DNA of 64,000 nt from Lachnospiraceae bacterium (GCA_015057005.1 SVFF01000001.1:1-64000), one strand, 5' to 3'. Positions 34,229 through 43,846 are shown, counted from the first letter of the stretch. Notes: generated by a model not told the origin, from the letters alone. Numbers and translations: made by a program.

Positions 34229-35644
34229 ATGAGCACAATTAATATCGGCAACCGCCGTGAAGTTTTCTGGGATGATTTTTTAATCGATACCGAAAGAACT
34301 ACTGCATTTCCCCGATTGATGCAGCCCATAAAACGTGAGGCCTGTTTCTATTTTGATCAGGGCGGCGAAAAGGACTGTACCATCAGTTACCCCTGCATTA
34401 TACAAGATGCAGCCGGTTACAAGATGTACTATATAGCCTGGAAAAACGGCGCACTTGATCTTTATGATCTGGATCTGGACCAGCTTCCCTGTCTTTGTAT
34501 TTTGGAAAGTAAGGATGGCATTCATTGGACACGGCCTGACCTGAACATTACTGTCCATCCTGAATATAATAAGAACAATGTAATTCTGGACCATCTGGTG
34601 GAGGGACCCTATGTCTTTTATGACCACTCCCCTATTTGCAAAGCTGGGGAGGAATACAAGCTGGTTACTCTTGCCTGGAAGGAAGAAAATGGCAAAAAGG
34701 TGCGTGACATGCTCTGGTGCTGGGTATCCGGTGATGGCTATCATTTTGAGAAAAAGTACCCTATTACAGGTAAAGGCGCTTTTGATTCCATGAATACCAT
34801 CCAGTGGCACGACGGAAAATATGTCTGTTTCATGCGCGGTTATGAAAATAATATACGGGATATCCGGGTGTGCTACTCCGATGATTTTTTGAATTGGACT
34901 GCACCGGTACAGATCACTTTTGATGACGACAAAATTTATCAGCTTTACACCAACAATATTATCCCCTATGAGCGTGCGCCCCATATGCTGATCGGTTTTC
35001 CCACCAGATACAATGAGCGTCAGGAATGGACTCCCAACAACGATCAAATCGGCAGCAGCGCCGTGAAACTTTCTGTTATGAGTGCCCAGGAAAAACGCTC
35101 CGGCCTGGCCGCTACCGACAGTATCTTTATGTGCAGCCGTGACGGACTTAAGTGGCACCGCCACAACGAAGCGTTTCTGACGCCGGGGTACGAAGGGGAA
35201 CACAACTGGGTATATGGCGACTGCTATTTTGCTTACAATTTTGTAGATTCCGGCCAGGACACCTATAGCCTATTCGCCCATGAACGCCACAGGAGTCTGG
35301 GACTCCCCAAACCTTTGTACCGTTATGAAATCCGTAAGGATGGTTTTGCGTGCATGATGGCTGACGGCACGGAAAGAGTACTTGTGACCAAAGCTCTTAC
35401 TTTTGAAGGGAATCTGCTGCATCTAAACTTCGAAACCTCTGCTTACGGCTACATTTATGTGGATGTGCTGGACGCAGACGGCAATCCTTTAAGCCCCGGA
35501 AGAAGTTTTGAAATTTACGGCAATCACCTGGACCGCAAAGTATGGTTTGCCGACGGAAGCGATTTCTCGAAATATGCCGGCAAGCCGGTACGCCTGCGCT
35601 TTACCATGTGCGATGCGAAAGTTTATTCTTTTCAATTTGAATGA
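34229..35644 (+). CDS. Glycosidase-like beta-propeller protein
   Basis: The 471-residue protein lacks a signal peptide. It contains repeated SxDGxxWxRP-type blades (ESKDGIHWTRPDL, CSRDGLKWHRHNE, YSDDFLNWTAPV) as in five-bladed GH32/GH43/GH68-like or sialidase-like propellers, then a C-terminal beta-sandwich. Candidate acidic residues occur at blade starts (WDDFLID, WKNGALDLYD, EGPYVFYDHS) but I cannot name the catalytic set or the substrate. It starts seven bases after GGAGGAG and is followed 48 bases later by the AlaX gene on the same strand. Confidence 0.65.
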   Translation: MSTINIGNRREVFWDDFLIDTERTTAFPRLMQPIKREACFYFDQGGEKDCTISYPCIIQDAAGYKMYYIAWKNGALDLYDLDLDQLPCLCILESKDGIHWTRPDLNITVHPEYNKNNVILDHLVEGPYVFYDHSPICKAGEEYKLVTLAWKEENGKKVRDMLWCWVSGDGYHFEKKYPITGKGAFDSMNTIQWHDGKYVCFMRGYENNIRDIRVCYSDDFLNWTAPVQITFDDDKIYQLYTNNIIPYERAPHMLIGFPTRYNERQEWTPNNDQIGSSAVKLSVMSAQEKRSGLAATDSIFMCSRDGLKWHRHNEAFLTPGYEGEHNWVYGDCYFAYNFVDSGQDTYSLFAHERHRSLGLPKPLYRYEIRKDGFACMMADGTERVLVTKALTFEGNLLHLNFETSAYGYIYVDVLDADGNPLSPGRSFEIYGNHLDRKVWFADGSDFSKYAGKPVRLRFTMCDAKVYSFQFE

Positions 35645-35692
35645 TTGAATTTTGAATGATTGCAATTAAAAAAGAAAGGTAACTGACTTTAA

Positions 35693-36982
35693 ATGGAGAA
35701 ACTATTTTACGAAGATATACATATCACAGACTTTGATGCAAAGGTCATTGAATGCAGTTATGATGAAAAAGGGAAAAAACATCGACTCATCCTGGACCGC
35801 ACCGCCTTCTTCCCCGAGGAAGGAGGACAGTCCGCAGATAAGGGAACCCTGAATGGCTATCCGGTAGTAGATGTGCAGATTAAAAATGATATCATTACTC
35901 ACATAGTGGACGTGGCGCCAGCCCAGGCGCCCTGCTGCATATCCAATGACTCTTCCAAGGACTCTCGTGACAATACCACAACATGCTCCTTATTCTCAAT
36001 CGGGACACCGGTAACCGGCCATGTGGATTGGACCCAGCGCTTTGATTTCATGCAGCAGCACTCCGGCGAGCATATTGTTTCCGGACTGGTGCACAAGCAT
36101 TACGGCTATGACAATGTAGGATTTCATCTGGGTCTGCAGGAAGTCACGCTGGACTTCAACGGAGTGCTCTCTCTTGAGCAGCTTCGGGAGATTGAAGCAG
36201 AAGCCAATGATTTTGTATGGCAGAATCTCCCCATCCGGATCACCTGGCCCACCCCTGAGGAGCTGGTTCAGATGGAATACCGAAGCAAACTGGATCTGAC
36301 CGAAAATGTCCGTATCGTGGAAATCCCCGGCGTGGACACCTGTGCCTGCTGCGCCCCCCATACCGAGACTACCGGACAGATCGGACTAATTAAAATCACT
36401 AATGTCCAAAGCCACAGAGGCGGTGTCAGGGTAAATATCCTGTGCGGCAAAAGGGCAGTTGCAGATTACACCGAAAAACAAAACAGTACCGCAGCCATCT
36501 CTGTCCTGCTCTCTGCCAAACAATCGGCCGTTACCGATGCTGTCAGCCGCCTGAAAGACGAGAACCTTCGTCTAAGAAACCTTAGCAATACCCTGCAGGC
36601 GTCTCTTTTGGACTATGCAGTCAACGGATTGCCCCAACCTGCCAATGATGCGGGTGTGGGACAAGCGGAGAACAATGTCTCCGCTCACGCCATTCTCTTC
36701 ATTGACATCTGGAACGAGATTGCCATCCGCAATACTGTAAACGATCTGACCACAAAATACCCCGGCTATACCGCTATCTTTGCCGGAAATGACACCGAAG
36801 GCTACCGCTTTATCATCGGTAGTGCCGGACGGGATTGTCGGGAACTGGCCAAGCTTCTGCGGCAGATCTTTGGCGCAAAAGGCGGCGGCAGTGCTCCGAT
36901 GATACAGGGTACGGTTCTTCCCCAAAATTCTGATATGATTTCATTAAAAACGGCGCTTGAAAAATTTCTGCTTTCGCAGTAA
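35693..36982 (+). CDS. Alanyl-tRNA editing protein, AlaX-L type with DHHA1 domain
   Basis: The 429-residue trans-editing factor removes Ser or Gly from mischarged tRNA-Ala. An N-terminal beta-barrel (1-100) precedes the editing core with zinc ligands in QQHSGEHIVSG and CACCAPHTETTG, the four-ligand HxxxH and CxxxH pattern. A C-terminal DHHA1 domain ends in GAKGGGSAPMIQG, as in full AlaRS. Ribosome site AAAGAAAGG is modest. A terminator follows before the convergent nhaC-type gene. Confidence 0.9.
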   Translation: MEKLFYEDIHITDFDAKVIECSYDEKGKKHRLILDRTAFFPEEGGQSADKGTLNGYPVVDVQIKNDIITHIVDVAPAQAPCCISNDSSKDSRDNTTTCSLFSIGTPVTGHVDWTQRFDFMQQHSGEHIVSGLVHKHYGYDNVGFHLGLQEVTLDFNGVLSLEQLREIEAEANDFVWQNLPIRITWPTPEELVQMEYRSKLDLTENVRIVEIPGVDTCACCAPHTETTGQIGLIKITNVQSHRGGVRVNILCGKRAVADYTEKQNSTAAISVLLSAKQSAVTDAVSRLKDENLRLRNLSNTLQASLLDYAVNGLPQPANDAGVGQAENNVSAHAILFIDIWNEIAIRNTVNDLTTKYPGYTAIFAGNDTEGYRFIIGSAGRDCRELAKLLRQIFGAKGGGSAPMIQGTVLPQNSDMISLKTALEKFLLSQ

Positions 36983-36986
36983 TTCC

Positions 36987-37005
36987 TCAGGCGCCGCCTG
37001 ATTTT
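36987..37005 (+). terminator. Terminator after the AlaX gene
   Basis: TCAGGC and GCCTGA with a three-base loop, followed by TTTT. Confidence 0.65.
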
Positions 37006-37020
37006 ACAATATTCTGTTTC

Positions 37021-38496
37021 TTACGCTTCTTTAGAACTGTTCTTTGCGATCAGCAGTACTACAACAGTCAGAACAGCACCGAAGAGAAGGCTGATCACAG
37101 CGCTCTTGGTGAAACCTGCCACAATGTAGGTCACGCAGGAAATAGCTGCTACAGTGATTGCATAAGGAAGCTGGGTGTTTACATGGCTTACATGGTCACA
37201 CTCTGCACCTGCGGATGCCATGATGGTGGTATCGGAAATAGGTGAGCAGTGGTCACCGCAAACAGCACCTGCCATACATGCAGAGATAGAGATGATCATC
37301 AGAGTGTAGTCAGTTCCTGCAAATACAGCTACTACGATAGGGATCAGGATACCGAAGGTTCCCCAGCTGGTACCGGTAGCAAAAGCAAGGAAGCAAGCTA
37401 CCAGGAAAATAACTGCAGGCAGGAAGCTCATCAGGCTGTCTGCGCATCCCTTCATCAGTTCTTCTACAAACACAGTAGCACCAAGGCTGTCGGTCATAAC
37501 CTTCAGAGTCCATGCAAAGGTCAGAATCAGGATCGCAGGTACCATAGCCTTAAAGCCCTCGGGTACGCACTCCATAAGCTCTTTCAGGCTCAGTGTACGA
37601 CGGATCAGGTAGTAAATAAGTGTAATGATCAGAGCAAAGAAGCTTCCCAGCATCAGGCCCTGAGATGCATCACTGTCAGAGAATGCGGTGATAAAATCTG
37701 CTCCGGTAAAGAAACCGCCGGTGTAGATCATACCGATCACACAGCATGCGATCAGTGCCACGATAGGAACGATCAGATCTGCAACACTGCCCTTAACGGA
37801 ATCTTTTTCAGCTTCTTCTGCCTTATCCTGCAGAGTCTTCATAGCAGCTTCTCTGGTCTTCATGGGACCGAACTCTACCTTCATAATTACTGCCAACACC
37901 ATAAAAAAGATGGTGAACAGAGCATAGAAATTATAAGGAATCGCACGGATGAACAGACCCAGTCCGTCTTCACCCTCTACAAATCCGGTTACTGCAGCAG
38001 CCCAGGAAGAAATGGGAGCGATGATACATACAGGTGCTGCAGTAGCATCGATCAGGAAAGCCAGCTTCTCACGGGATACTTTGTGCTTGTCTGTTACAGG
38101 TCTCATAACACTGCCTACAGTCAGACAGTTGAAATAGTCGTCTACGAAGATCAGAACACCCAACAAAATAGTAGCAAGCTGTGCTCCCACCTTGTTCTTG
38201 ATCTTGGAAGCTGCCCATCTGCCGAATGCAGCGGAACCGCCAGCCTTGTTCATCAGACATACCATAACACCCAGAATTACCAGGAACACCAGGATACCTA
38301 CATTCCAGCTGTCAGAAAGGGAACCGATGATACCGTCGTTGAAGATATGTAAGATTGCTGCTTCAGGCTGGAAACCTGCGTAGAACAGACCTCCGATTAC
38401 AATCCCCACAAAAAGGGAGCTGTAAACTTCTTTTGTTACAAGGGCCAGGATAATGGCCACCAAAGGCGGAACTAACGCCCAAAATGTACCGTACAT
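37021..38496 (-). CDS. Na+/H+ antiporter NhaC family protein
   Basis: The 491-residue membrane protein has about 12 hydrophobic segments. Conserved family stretches include ILLGVLIFVDDYFNCLTVGSVM near 115 and the late CGDHCSPISDTTIMASAGAECDH, a signature of NhaC-type exchangers. It would move Na+ or an organic ion against protons; some relatives exchange malate/lactate or amino acids, so the substrate is not settled. It faces the AlaX gene tail to tail. Confidence 0.88.
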   Translation of the reverse strand: MYGTFWALVPPLVAIILALVTKEVYSSLFVGIVIGGLFYAGFQPEAAILHIFNDGIIGSLSDSWNVGILVFLVILGVMVCLMNKAGGSAAFGRWAASKIKNKVGAQLATILLGVLIFVDDYFNCLTVGSVMRPVTDKHKVSREKLAFLIDATAAPVCIIAPISSWAAAVTGFVEGEDGLGLFIRAIPYNFYALFTIFFMVLAVIMKVEFGPMKTREAAMKTLQDKAEEAEKDSVKGSVADLIVPIVALIACCVIGMIYTGGFFTGADFITAFSDSDASQGLMLGSFFALIITLIYYLIRRTLSLKELMECVPEGFKAMVPAILILTFAWTLKVMTDSLGATVFVEELMKGCADSLMSFLPAVIFLVACFLAFATGTSWGTFGILIPIVVAVFAGTDYTLMIISISACMAGAVCGDHCSPISDTTIMASAGAECDHVSHVNTQLPYAITVAAISCVTYIVAGFTKSAVISLLFGAVLTVVVLLIAKNSSKEA

Positions 38497-38550
38497 TGTC
38501 GTACTCCTCCATCATAAGTTTATTTTCGTACCAAATTGCACATATGAAAA

Positions 38551-38579
38551 ATAATAGACCAATTTCCGGCACTCGTCAA
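38551..38579 (-). promoter_or_regulatory. Sigma-A-type promoter of the NhaC-family gene
   Basis: TTGACG (38574-38579) and TATTAT (38551-38556) on the minus strand are 17 bases apart, about 55 bases before the start codon. Confidence 0.7.
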
Positions 38580-38636
38580 TCACTTCTTTTTAAATAAAAT
38601 GCAATATATTGTATAAAAATTGTATATTCCGTTTTT

Positions 38637-39713
38637 CTATTGAATCCGGTTGATATAAGGCGCTGTATCCGCTGCAATACGCTCCCCATACTCCAGTACA
38701 TTTTCCGTCACAGCATAAATCTGGTCCTCAAACAGGAACTGATGTAACCACACCACATTGCTCTCCAGATCCGTAGGGATTACGCAGTTGCCTGTGGCAC
38801 CGATGTTGGCAGTTGTCCGCATACTCTCCTGGGGGAAGCCCGCCTCTTCCACGATACGGTAATCCGTAATATTTTTCAGAAGTGCCAAAATGTCCTTTTC
38901 ATCCAGGCTTGTATAAATATCATCAACTACACGCTCAAACACTTTGGATAAAGTGGCAAAATCGGCTTGCTTGGCCTGTTCCTCGATTGCCTTTATCACC
39001 TCACGCTGTCTGGCAGTCCGCTGAAAATCACTGCCTGCCGTCTGCCGGATCCGGCAATAGGCGGCCGCCTGCACGCCGTCCAATAGCTGAAGACCGGTCT
39101 CGGTCACTGCCCTGTACTCACACTCCAATACATTTGCAATGCCATACTGATAATTGTTGATATGCTTAATCTCTTCTTCATCCACATCTATATACACACC
39201 ACCCAGACCATTGATCACTTCACTTAATCCCCGATAGCCCACGGTCACAAAATTGGTAATGTCCATATCCAGATTCATATTCAACATTTTCACCGCCTGC
39301 TCAGCGCCGCCGTAGGAATACGCCGCATTACATTTGTCATATTCGTCCGTACCGATATTCAGGTAAGTATCCCGGAACACGCTGACCAATTTGATGTCTC
39401 CCGTGTCCATATTAATACTGGCGATCATGGTACTGTCGCTGCGGCTGCCCTTGAATAATTCCCTATCTTTATTGGCATCCACTCCGAACAGGGCAATGTT
39501 CATATAACCTTTCATTTTGCTGGTGCCCTCTTCTTTGGCTTCCACAATTTCCTCCGGTATTTCCAGTTTTTCCTCCGCCAGTTCCACCCGTTTCGGGCCC
39601 TCATTGTCAGTGTGCGACATCACACCAAACAGAATGATCCCCATCACCACTATCAGTGCCAGTTCCACACAAAAAACAATTTTCAATCTCTTTTGCTTTC
39701 GTCCTTTTTCCAT
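38637..39713 (-). CDS. LytR-CpsA-Psr (LCP) family protein
   Basis: The start is ATG 39713 behind GAAGGGGTGA; the longer frame has no site. A membrane anchor is at about 12-34, followed by an outside LCP domain. Conserved residues are visible in GSRSDSTMIASIN, VSVFRDTYLNIG, NAAYSYGG and YCRIRQTAGSDFQRTARQREV, the pyrophosphate-lipid pocket of the family. LCP enzymes attach teichoic acids or polysaccharides to peptidoglycan. No polymer synthesis genes are adjacent. Confidence 0.92.
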   Translation of the reverse strand: MEKGRKQKRLKIVFCVELALIVVMGIILFGVMSHTDNEGPKRVELAEEKLEIPEEIVEAKEEGTSKMKGYMNIALFGVDANKDRELFKGSRSDSTMIASINMDTGDIKLVSVFRDTYLNIGTDEYDKCNAAYSYGGAEQAVKMLNMNLDMDITNFVTVGYRGLSEVINGLGGVYIDVDEEEIKHINNYQYGIANVLECEYRAVTETGLQLLDGVQAAAYCRIRQTAGSDFQRTARQREVIKAIEEQAKQADFATLSKVFERVVDDIYTSLDEKDILALLKNITDYRIVEEAGFPQESMRTTANIGATGNCVIPTDLESNVVWLHQFLFEDQIYAVTENVLEYGERIAADTAPYINRIQ

Positions 39714-39940
39714 AAAAATCACCCCTTCTGTAATATGACAAGCACTAAAATGCTTTATCATCATCTTACAGCAAGGGGTGTTGTGGTTCAATTTAAGTAT
39801 TTCGAAAGGTGCTTAAGTCTTTCTGAAGCTTTTTCAATGATAACTTAATAATTCTTGTGTTTTTATTATCTTTTTATTGCGATTCTCTTGCAGTTCCCAG
39901 TCATCCAAATCCCAGCTGGCACCTTCTCTCAACTGACCTT

Positions 39941-40417
39941 TTAATTCCTCCGCTCCGCTTCAATGCAGGCATCAATCACCAGCACCACTGCCAGCGCTGC
40001 GATCTCGTCCACTCCCTCTCCAAAATCAATCTCATAAGTATCTCCCCAGGTCATCCATTCCTTGGAGACTGCCGCTATGGTGCGGCCGCCATCGGTAATC
40101 TCATACTCGTGATCCCAGAAATCACCGTGCACCTGCCAGCCCAGGCCATTCACGCTGTACTCATGCTTGAAGAAAGTAAATTCCTTGACCACCTGAGCAA
40201 CCTCCATACCGTTTCTGGAAATATGGTATTTGGGCAAAAAGGTCAACACCTCCTGCTCAATAAAAGCCAGCTCATTGCCATAACAGTCATATAAGTGAAG
40301 CTTTTTGCCCCAGGTGAAGATTTCACCCTCCACATAATATTTTTCCACGCCGTTAGCATCATAAATGGAGAATTTGTCTCCCCAGGTAAAAATATGTTGT
40401 TTGATATAAAGATTCAT
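39941..40417 (-). CDS. LURP-one-related (DUF567) family protein
   Basis: The 158-residue protein has the repeated strand pattern of the LOR fold (IFTWGDKFSIYD, IFTWGKKLHLYD, MTWGDTYEIDF), a closed beta-barrel like the Tubby C-terminal domain. Bacterial members are small cytoplasmic proteins of unknown function. It ends in a hydrophobic helix (AALAVVLVIDACIEAE). It is nine bases downstream of the DUF975 gene and probably in the same transcript. Confidence 0.85.
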   Translation of the reverse strand: MNLYIKQHIFTWGDKFSIYDANGVEKYYVEGEIFTWGKKLHLYDCYGNELAFIEQEVLTFLPKYHISRNGMEVAQVVKEFTFFKHEYSVNGLGWQVHGDFWDHEYEITDGGRTIAAVSKEWMTWGDTYEIDFGEGVDEIAALAVVLVIDACIEAERRN

Positions 40418-40426
40418 ATGCCCCTC

Positions 40427-41161
40427 CTAATATCCAATGCGCTCCGTACCGGAAACCTCCCGGTAAAATGCCGCGGCAGCCGCCTGCTTATAGGGTGTCA
40501 GCCATAAATTGCCAATGCCAAAAGTGAAAACACATAAAATACTCCATCCGATGAAGCTAAACTGCAGGCAGAACAGTCTGAAACGGTTGCCCGCCATCAT
40601 CTCTTTAGACCGTTCAATGGCCTCACCGGCTGTCAACTCCGGATGCTCCGCCAAAATATAGTCGGTCATAGCATAACTGTAGCTGGCAATAATCCCCGGA
40701 ATGATAAAGAGCAATGACCACAGCAGCACATAGAGAGTACGCAAAAATCTGGTCACAGCGGTGGTCTTCCAATTTCTAAAGTACGCAAACAGGGCATCCA
40801 GGGAAGGAGTCCCTCCGTCCACCTGCAGCAGATTAAACCTGGCGTAGCCCACTGCTATCACGCTCCCCAGCACAAAGAAAAGAACCGCCAGCGCAATGGC
40901 CACTATCGCAATATACGTTGCTATTCCGGCCAAAAGTGCTCCCAAACCGGAGTTCAAGCCTTCTGAAGCAGACAAAATGGTCTGCCCTGCATACTCAAAA
41001 CTCACATCTGCATGGGACGCATCAATATTCAGTTTTATCTCAGGTCCTTCTGATCCCAAACCACCTAACAGAGCGGCAATCACGCCTGCAAGCACTGCCA
41101 TCAACCACTTGCCCTGCAGAACCTCTCTGGCAATTCTCCTAAAATCATCTGCATATTTCAT
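40427..41161 (-). CDS. DUF975 family membrane protein
   Basis: The start is ATG 41161 after AAGGAGGAG. The 244-residue product has about five to six membrane segments and DUF975 hallmarks: an N-terminal amphipathic KYADDFRRIAREVLQGKW, then LLWSLLFIIPGIIASYSYAMTDYILAEHPE and AIERSKEMMAGNRFRLFCL. The family is common in Firmicutes with unknown function. It shares a transcript with the LURP-one gene. Confidence 0.87.
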   Translation of the reverse strand: MKYADDFRRIAREVLQGKWLMAVLAGVIAALLGGLGSEGPEIKLNIDASHADVSFEYAGQTILSASEGLNSGLGALLAGIATYIAIVAIALAVLFFVLGSVIAVGYARFNLLQVDGGTPSLDALFAYFRNWKTTAVTRFLRTLYVLLWSLLFIIPGIIASYSYAMTDYILAEHPELTAGEAIERSKEMMAGNRFRLFCLQFSFIGWSILCVFTFGIGNLWLTPYKQAAAAAFYREVSGTERIGY

Positions 41162-41225
41162 AATGTACTCCTCCTTATGCCTTGATACTATTATAATATA
41201 CTCAGACACTCCAAACTTATAGTCT

Positions 41226-41261
41226 AAAATAGTGCACAATATTGCTCCATATCGTGCACTA
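41226..41261 (-). terminator. Terminator between the 287-residue membrane protein and DUF975 genes
   Basis: AGTGCAC and GTGCACT with matching flanks (TA, GATAT/ATATT) form a stem; the minus strand continues into ATTTTAG. Confidence 0.6.
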
Positions 41262-41318
41262 CATTCCTGCTTCCCCGGTAAATGTCTGTTTTAACATCCT
41301 CCATATTAGAAAAATCAG

Positions 41319-42182
41319 TTAAAAAATCCCCGGCAAATGCTGTGCAATCCACAGTCCCACCGTAAAGGAGATCCCGTTTGCCGCAAAGGCATAGCAGATT
41401 GCCCTGCTCTTTGATATAGTGCCGTATTTTTCCCTTCTCAGGACTACTCCATACACCACCGCCTCGATTGTCAGCACCAAAAGTTCCAGCAGCACATAGT
41501 AAAATACAAAGGCATACTGCCCCTTATTATAATTGATCATATTCAACAATACATTTAATATGATCTGGGTACTCACATTCATGCCGGTAAGCAACGCCAG
41601 CTGCCTTTTGCTGCGCAGACCAAACAACAGTGCCACTAACAGCTCCACCAAGATAGTAATCACAATCCGTACTGCCAGATTCACTACTTCCAGACTGTAA
41701 TCGTAAGTCTTCTCAACAGCCACCACCTCAAAATCTTCCAGACTTACTTGGTAATAGGAGTCAAAAGCATACCGTTCGTAAATGCCGGTTGATACAAATA
41801 CATCCTGTTCCGGAAAATACAATAAGATCTTAAAGGGATCCGGCGGGTAATACCCCCACCTGAAAGAGTCTTTTCCCGTACAGTCCCAGAATTCCTGCAG
41901 GAAATAATAACCATCGCAGTCCTCATAGGCCACAAACTTTTCCCAGATATCATACTCTTCATCATCGGCAGTGTACCTGGCGTAACTTCCATCATAGGCC
42001 GAGGCCGGTCCGGTGGATTTTCTCTCCGAAAGAAGGGTAGCAAAATACGTTTCACCTGCCGCGCCCTCAATTGTCACTGATACGGAGGGCTTGGGACCAA
42101 TGTCCGCACTGACCCACAGCGGCAACATGCTCACCGCCATGATGATACATATTAAAAATGTCAATATTTTCTTTTGTGTCAT
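41319..42182 (-). CDS. Uncharacterised membrane protein with signal peptide and extracytoplasmic domain
   Basis: The start is ATG 42182 after GGAGGGTGAAC. A signal peptide (about 1-28, ending near VSADIG) leads to an outside domain of about 145 residues, rich in Tyr, Trp and Asp, and then four membrane segments (about 170-287). The layout suggests a sensor or assembly protein but I recognise no family. It lies at the downstream end of the small-membrane-protein cluster, right after the broken XRE gene. Confidence 0.7.
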   Translation of the reverse strand: MTQKKILTFLICIIMAVSMLPLWVSADIGPKPSVSVTIEGAAGETYFATLLSERKSTGPASAYDGSYARYTADDEEYDIWEKFVAYEDCDGYYFLQEFWDCTGKDSFRWGYYPPDPFKILLYFPEQDVFVSTGIYERYAFDSYYQVSLEDFEVVAVEKTYDYSLEVVNLAVRIVITILVELLVALLFGLRSKRQLALLTGMNVSTQIILNVLLNMINYNKGQYAFVFYYVLLELLVLTIEAVVYGVVLRREKYGTISKSRAICYAFAANGISFTVGLWIAQHLPGIF

Positions 42183-42215
42183 GTTCACCCTCCTTACTTT
42201 AATAATACTTTACGA

Positions 42216-42635
42216 TTACGGAATCTCCTGCAATACAGTTGTTTCTGTTGAAAAACTTTTATAAGCAACAGAATTTAATACCATGTCACCTGCAATTGAC
42301 AAGATACACAGTACCACCCACGCAATCAACACAATTGCTACAATCCGCCAGATTCTGCGGCTCCGTCTGTTTTTAATGGCCAACTGTTCATTGATCCTGG
42401 CTAACTGTTCTACCACTTCATTGCTGTTCTGCTCCCAGTCCAACCTGGCTCCCAGAAGCTGTTTTACGTCCATCTCCAGAATATCAGCCAACCGTTACCA
42501 CATTTCTGCGTCAGGTACCGACAACCCCTTCTCCCATTTGGAAACAGTCTGTCTGACCACATGTAGCCTGATTGCCAATTCCTCCTGGGTAAATCCTTTC
42601 TGTTTTCTGAGATTTTTGATATTATCACCTAACAT
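42216..42635 (-). pseudogene. XRE-family regulator with membrane segment, interrupted by a stop codon
   Basis: The frame starts at ATG 42635 behind GGAGG and reads MLGDNIKNLRKQKGFTQEEL, then VVRQTVSKWEKGLSVPDAEMW, and then a TAA (plus-strand 42495-42497, codon 47). The same frame continues without a shift: RLADILEMDVKQLLGA, a linker, and one membrane helix (about 95-115 of the whole). Only one base change (for example CAA to TAA) is needed to explain it. The intact form would be a 139-residue membrane-anchored Cro/CI regulator, like the one at 4966. Confidence 0.85.
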
Positions 42636-42747
42636 ATGCTCTGCCTCCGTGTTTTGATAGTTTTATTGTAGAGTGTAAGCACATTTACCTCAAGCAACGA
42701 AAGTTAACATTGGCATCTTTATCATTAGCCCTTACTTTTCAACACCT

Positions 42748-43017
42748 TTATAACATAAAACATATAATCGTGATCAAAATCCAAAGACCAATCAGGGCAA
42801 TGAATAACCTCTTGCTGATCTTATTTCCGGCTTCCCCTTTCTTTTCACCAAAGTACTGAACAATTCCTAATGCAGCCAGAAGGACAATCGTCGCAATATT
42901 ATGACCGATAACCACTCCGTTATTTCTTCCTTCGAATATATTCAGTAGCATAATCACAATATGTAATCCTGCCAATACAAACCACATATACCAATTCCCC
43001 ATATACCAATTCTTCAT
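42748..43017 (-). CDS. Small membrane protein, three predicted helices
   Basis: The 89-residue product has hydrophobic segments at about 9-27, 35-53 and 68-88 with little outside them. I recognise no family. It has a GGAGAT site and sits in a run of small membrane protein genes on the same strand. Confidence 0.65.
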   Translation of the reverse strand: MKNWYMGNWYMWFVLAGLHIVIMLLNIFEGRNNGVVIGHNIATIVLLAALGIVQYFGEKKGEAGNKISKRLFIALIGLWILITIICFML

Positions 43018-43065
43018 AATATCATATCTCCTTCCTCTTTTGCATGAAGCCGCCCAAACACTGCC

Positions 43066-43344
43066 TTATCCTTTGTCTTTTTTAATTCCAAGAATTCCTG
43101 CCACGATCAGGAGCACTCCTACCACAATCTTCGCGATGACCCTGAACACTGTGGCCCCTACTATCCCGGCCACCATAATCGCCGTAGGCCCATCAGCGCC
43201 GCCGATAATCCCCATCGAACTACCAATTGAATTCGAAATCTGCATCCTCATAATTGCGCCAACGATCATGGGCGCAATGTTGCTCAACACTATCAATACA
43301 CCCAGGATCAGCACAATAATTGATAACACTTTTTTCCCGTTCAT
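43066..43344 (-). CDS. Small membrane protein with an OadB-like GGADGPTAI motif
   Basis: The 92-residue protein has an N-terminal and a C-terminal membrane segment and in between the word MGIIGGADGPTAIMVAG. This motif is known from the beta subunit of sodium-pumping decarboxylases (OadB/GcdB), where it is part of the ion path. The rest of that about 370-residue subunit is absent and no decarboxylase genes are near, so this is not a functional pump subunit. Whether it is a descended fragment or a family of its own is open. Confidence 0.7.
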   Translation of the reverse strand: MNGKKVLSIIVLILGVLIVLSNIAPMIVGAIMRMQISNSIGSSMGIIGGADGPTAIMVAGIVGATVFRVIAKIVVGVLLIVAGILGIKKDKG

Positions 43345-43385
43345 TGCTTTATTCTCCTATCTCTTACGAAATACCCCTTCTTAAT

Positions 43386-43823
43386 TTACAGTTCTTCCAG
43401 AATATCTTTCTTTTTTGCCTCGTACTCTTCTCTGGTGATCAGCATCTGGTCGTACAGACTCTGAAGTTTACGCAGGCGCTCCTCCACACTCTCCTGAGGT
43501 ACTTTCTCTCTTTCTGACGCCCCATACTCTGAATTTACATTTTCCGCCGCATAGGAATGCGTTCCTAAACCGGAATGCCTGGTCACCGTGATATCTTCAC
43601 CGTCACCTTCCACTTCAATGACCTGAGTGGCAATGGGCTTATCAGTGAAACCATTCCGGTAATGAGAATAGGCAATCCAGCCTGCCGCCGCAGTCCACAA
43701 AATTCCAAAAGGTCCGAATATGGGGATCACAACAACAATCCCGATCAGACAGAATATAATGCCTACAATGAATCCGGCCTTAGACTGGGTTTTGCCGGGT
43801 CTGACATGAATCTTCTTTGACAT
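43386..43823 (-). CDS. Membrane protein with C-terminal SHOCT domain
   Basis: The start is ATG 43823, eight bases after TTGGAGG. Two close membrane segments (about 18-37 and 38-55) are followed by a soluble linker and a C-terminal SHOCT motif, LQSLYDQMLITREEYEAKKKD. SHOCT helices are thought to mediate oligomerisation in membrane or nuclease proteins. 145 residues; function unknown. Confidence 0.75.
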   Translation of the reverse strand: MSKKIHVRPGKTQSKAGFIVGIIFCLIGIVVVIPIFGPFGILWTAAAGWIAYSHYRNGFTDKPIATQVIEVEGDGEDITVTRHSGLGTHSYAAENVNSEYGASEREKVPQESVEERLRKLQSLYDQMLITREEYEAKKKDILEEL

Positions 43824-43846
43824 AGCTGTTTCCTCCAATTTTTCTG

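Noticed and set aside
37249..38352. 367-residue plus-strand frame
   Set aside because: Antisense to the NhaC-family gene; His/Ser/Cys/Gln-rich as expected of a shadow.
43066..43344. Sodium-pumping decarboxylase beta subunit
   Set aside because: Only the short motif is shared; the protein is far too short and no partner subunits are present.
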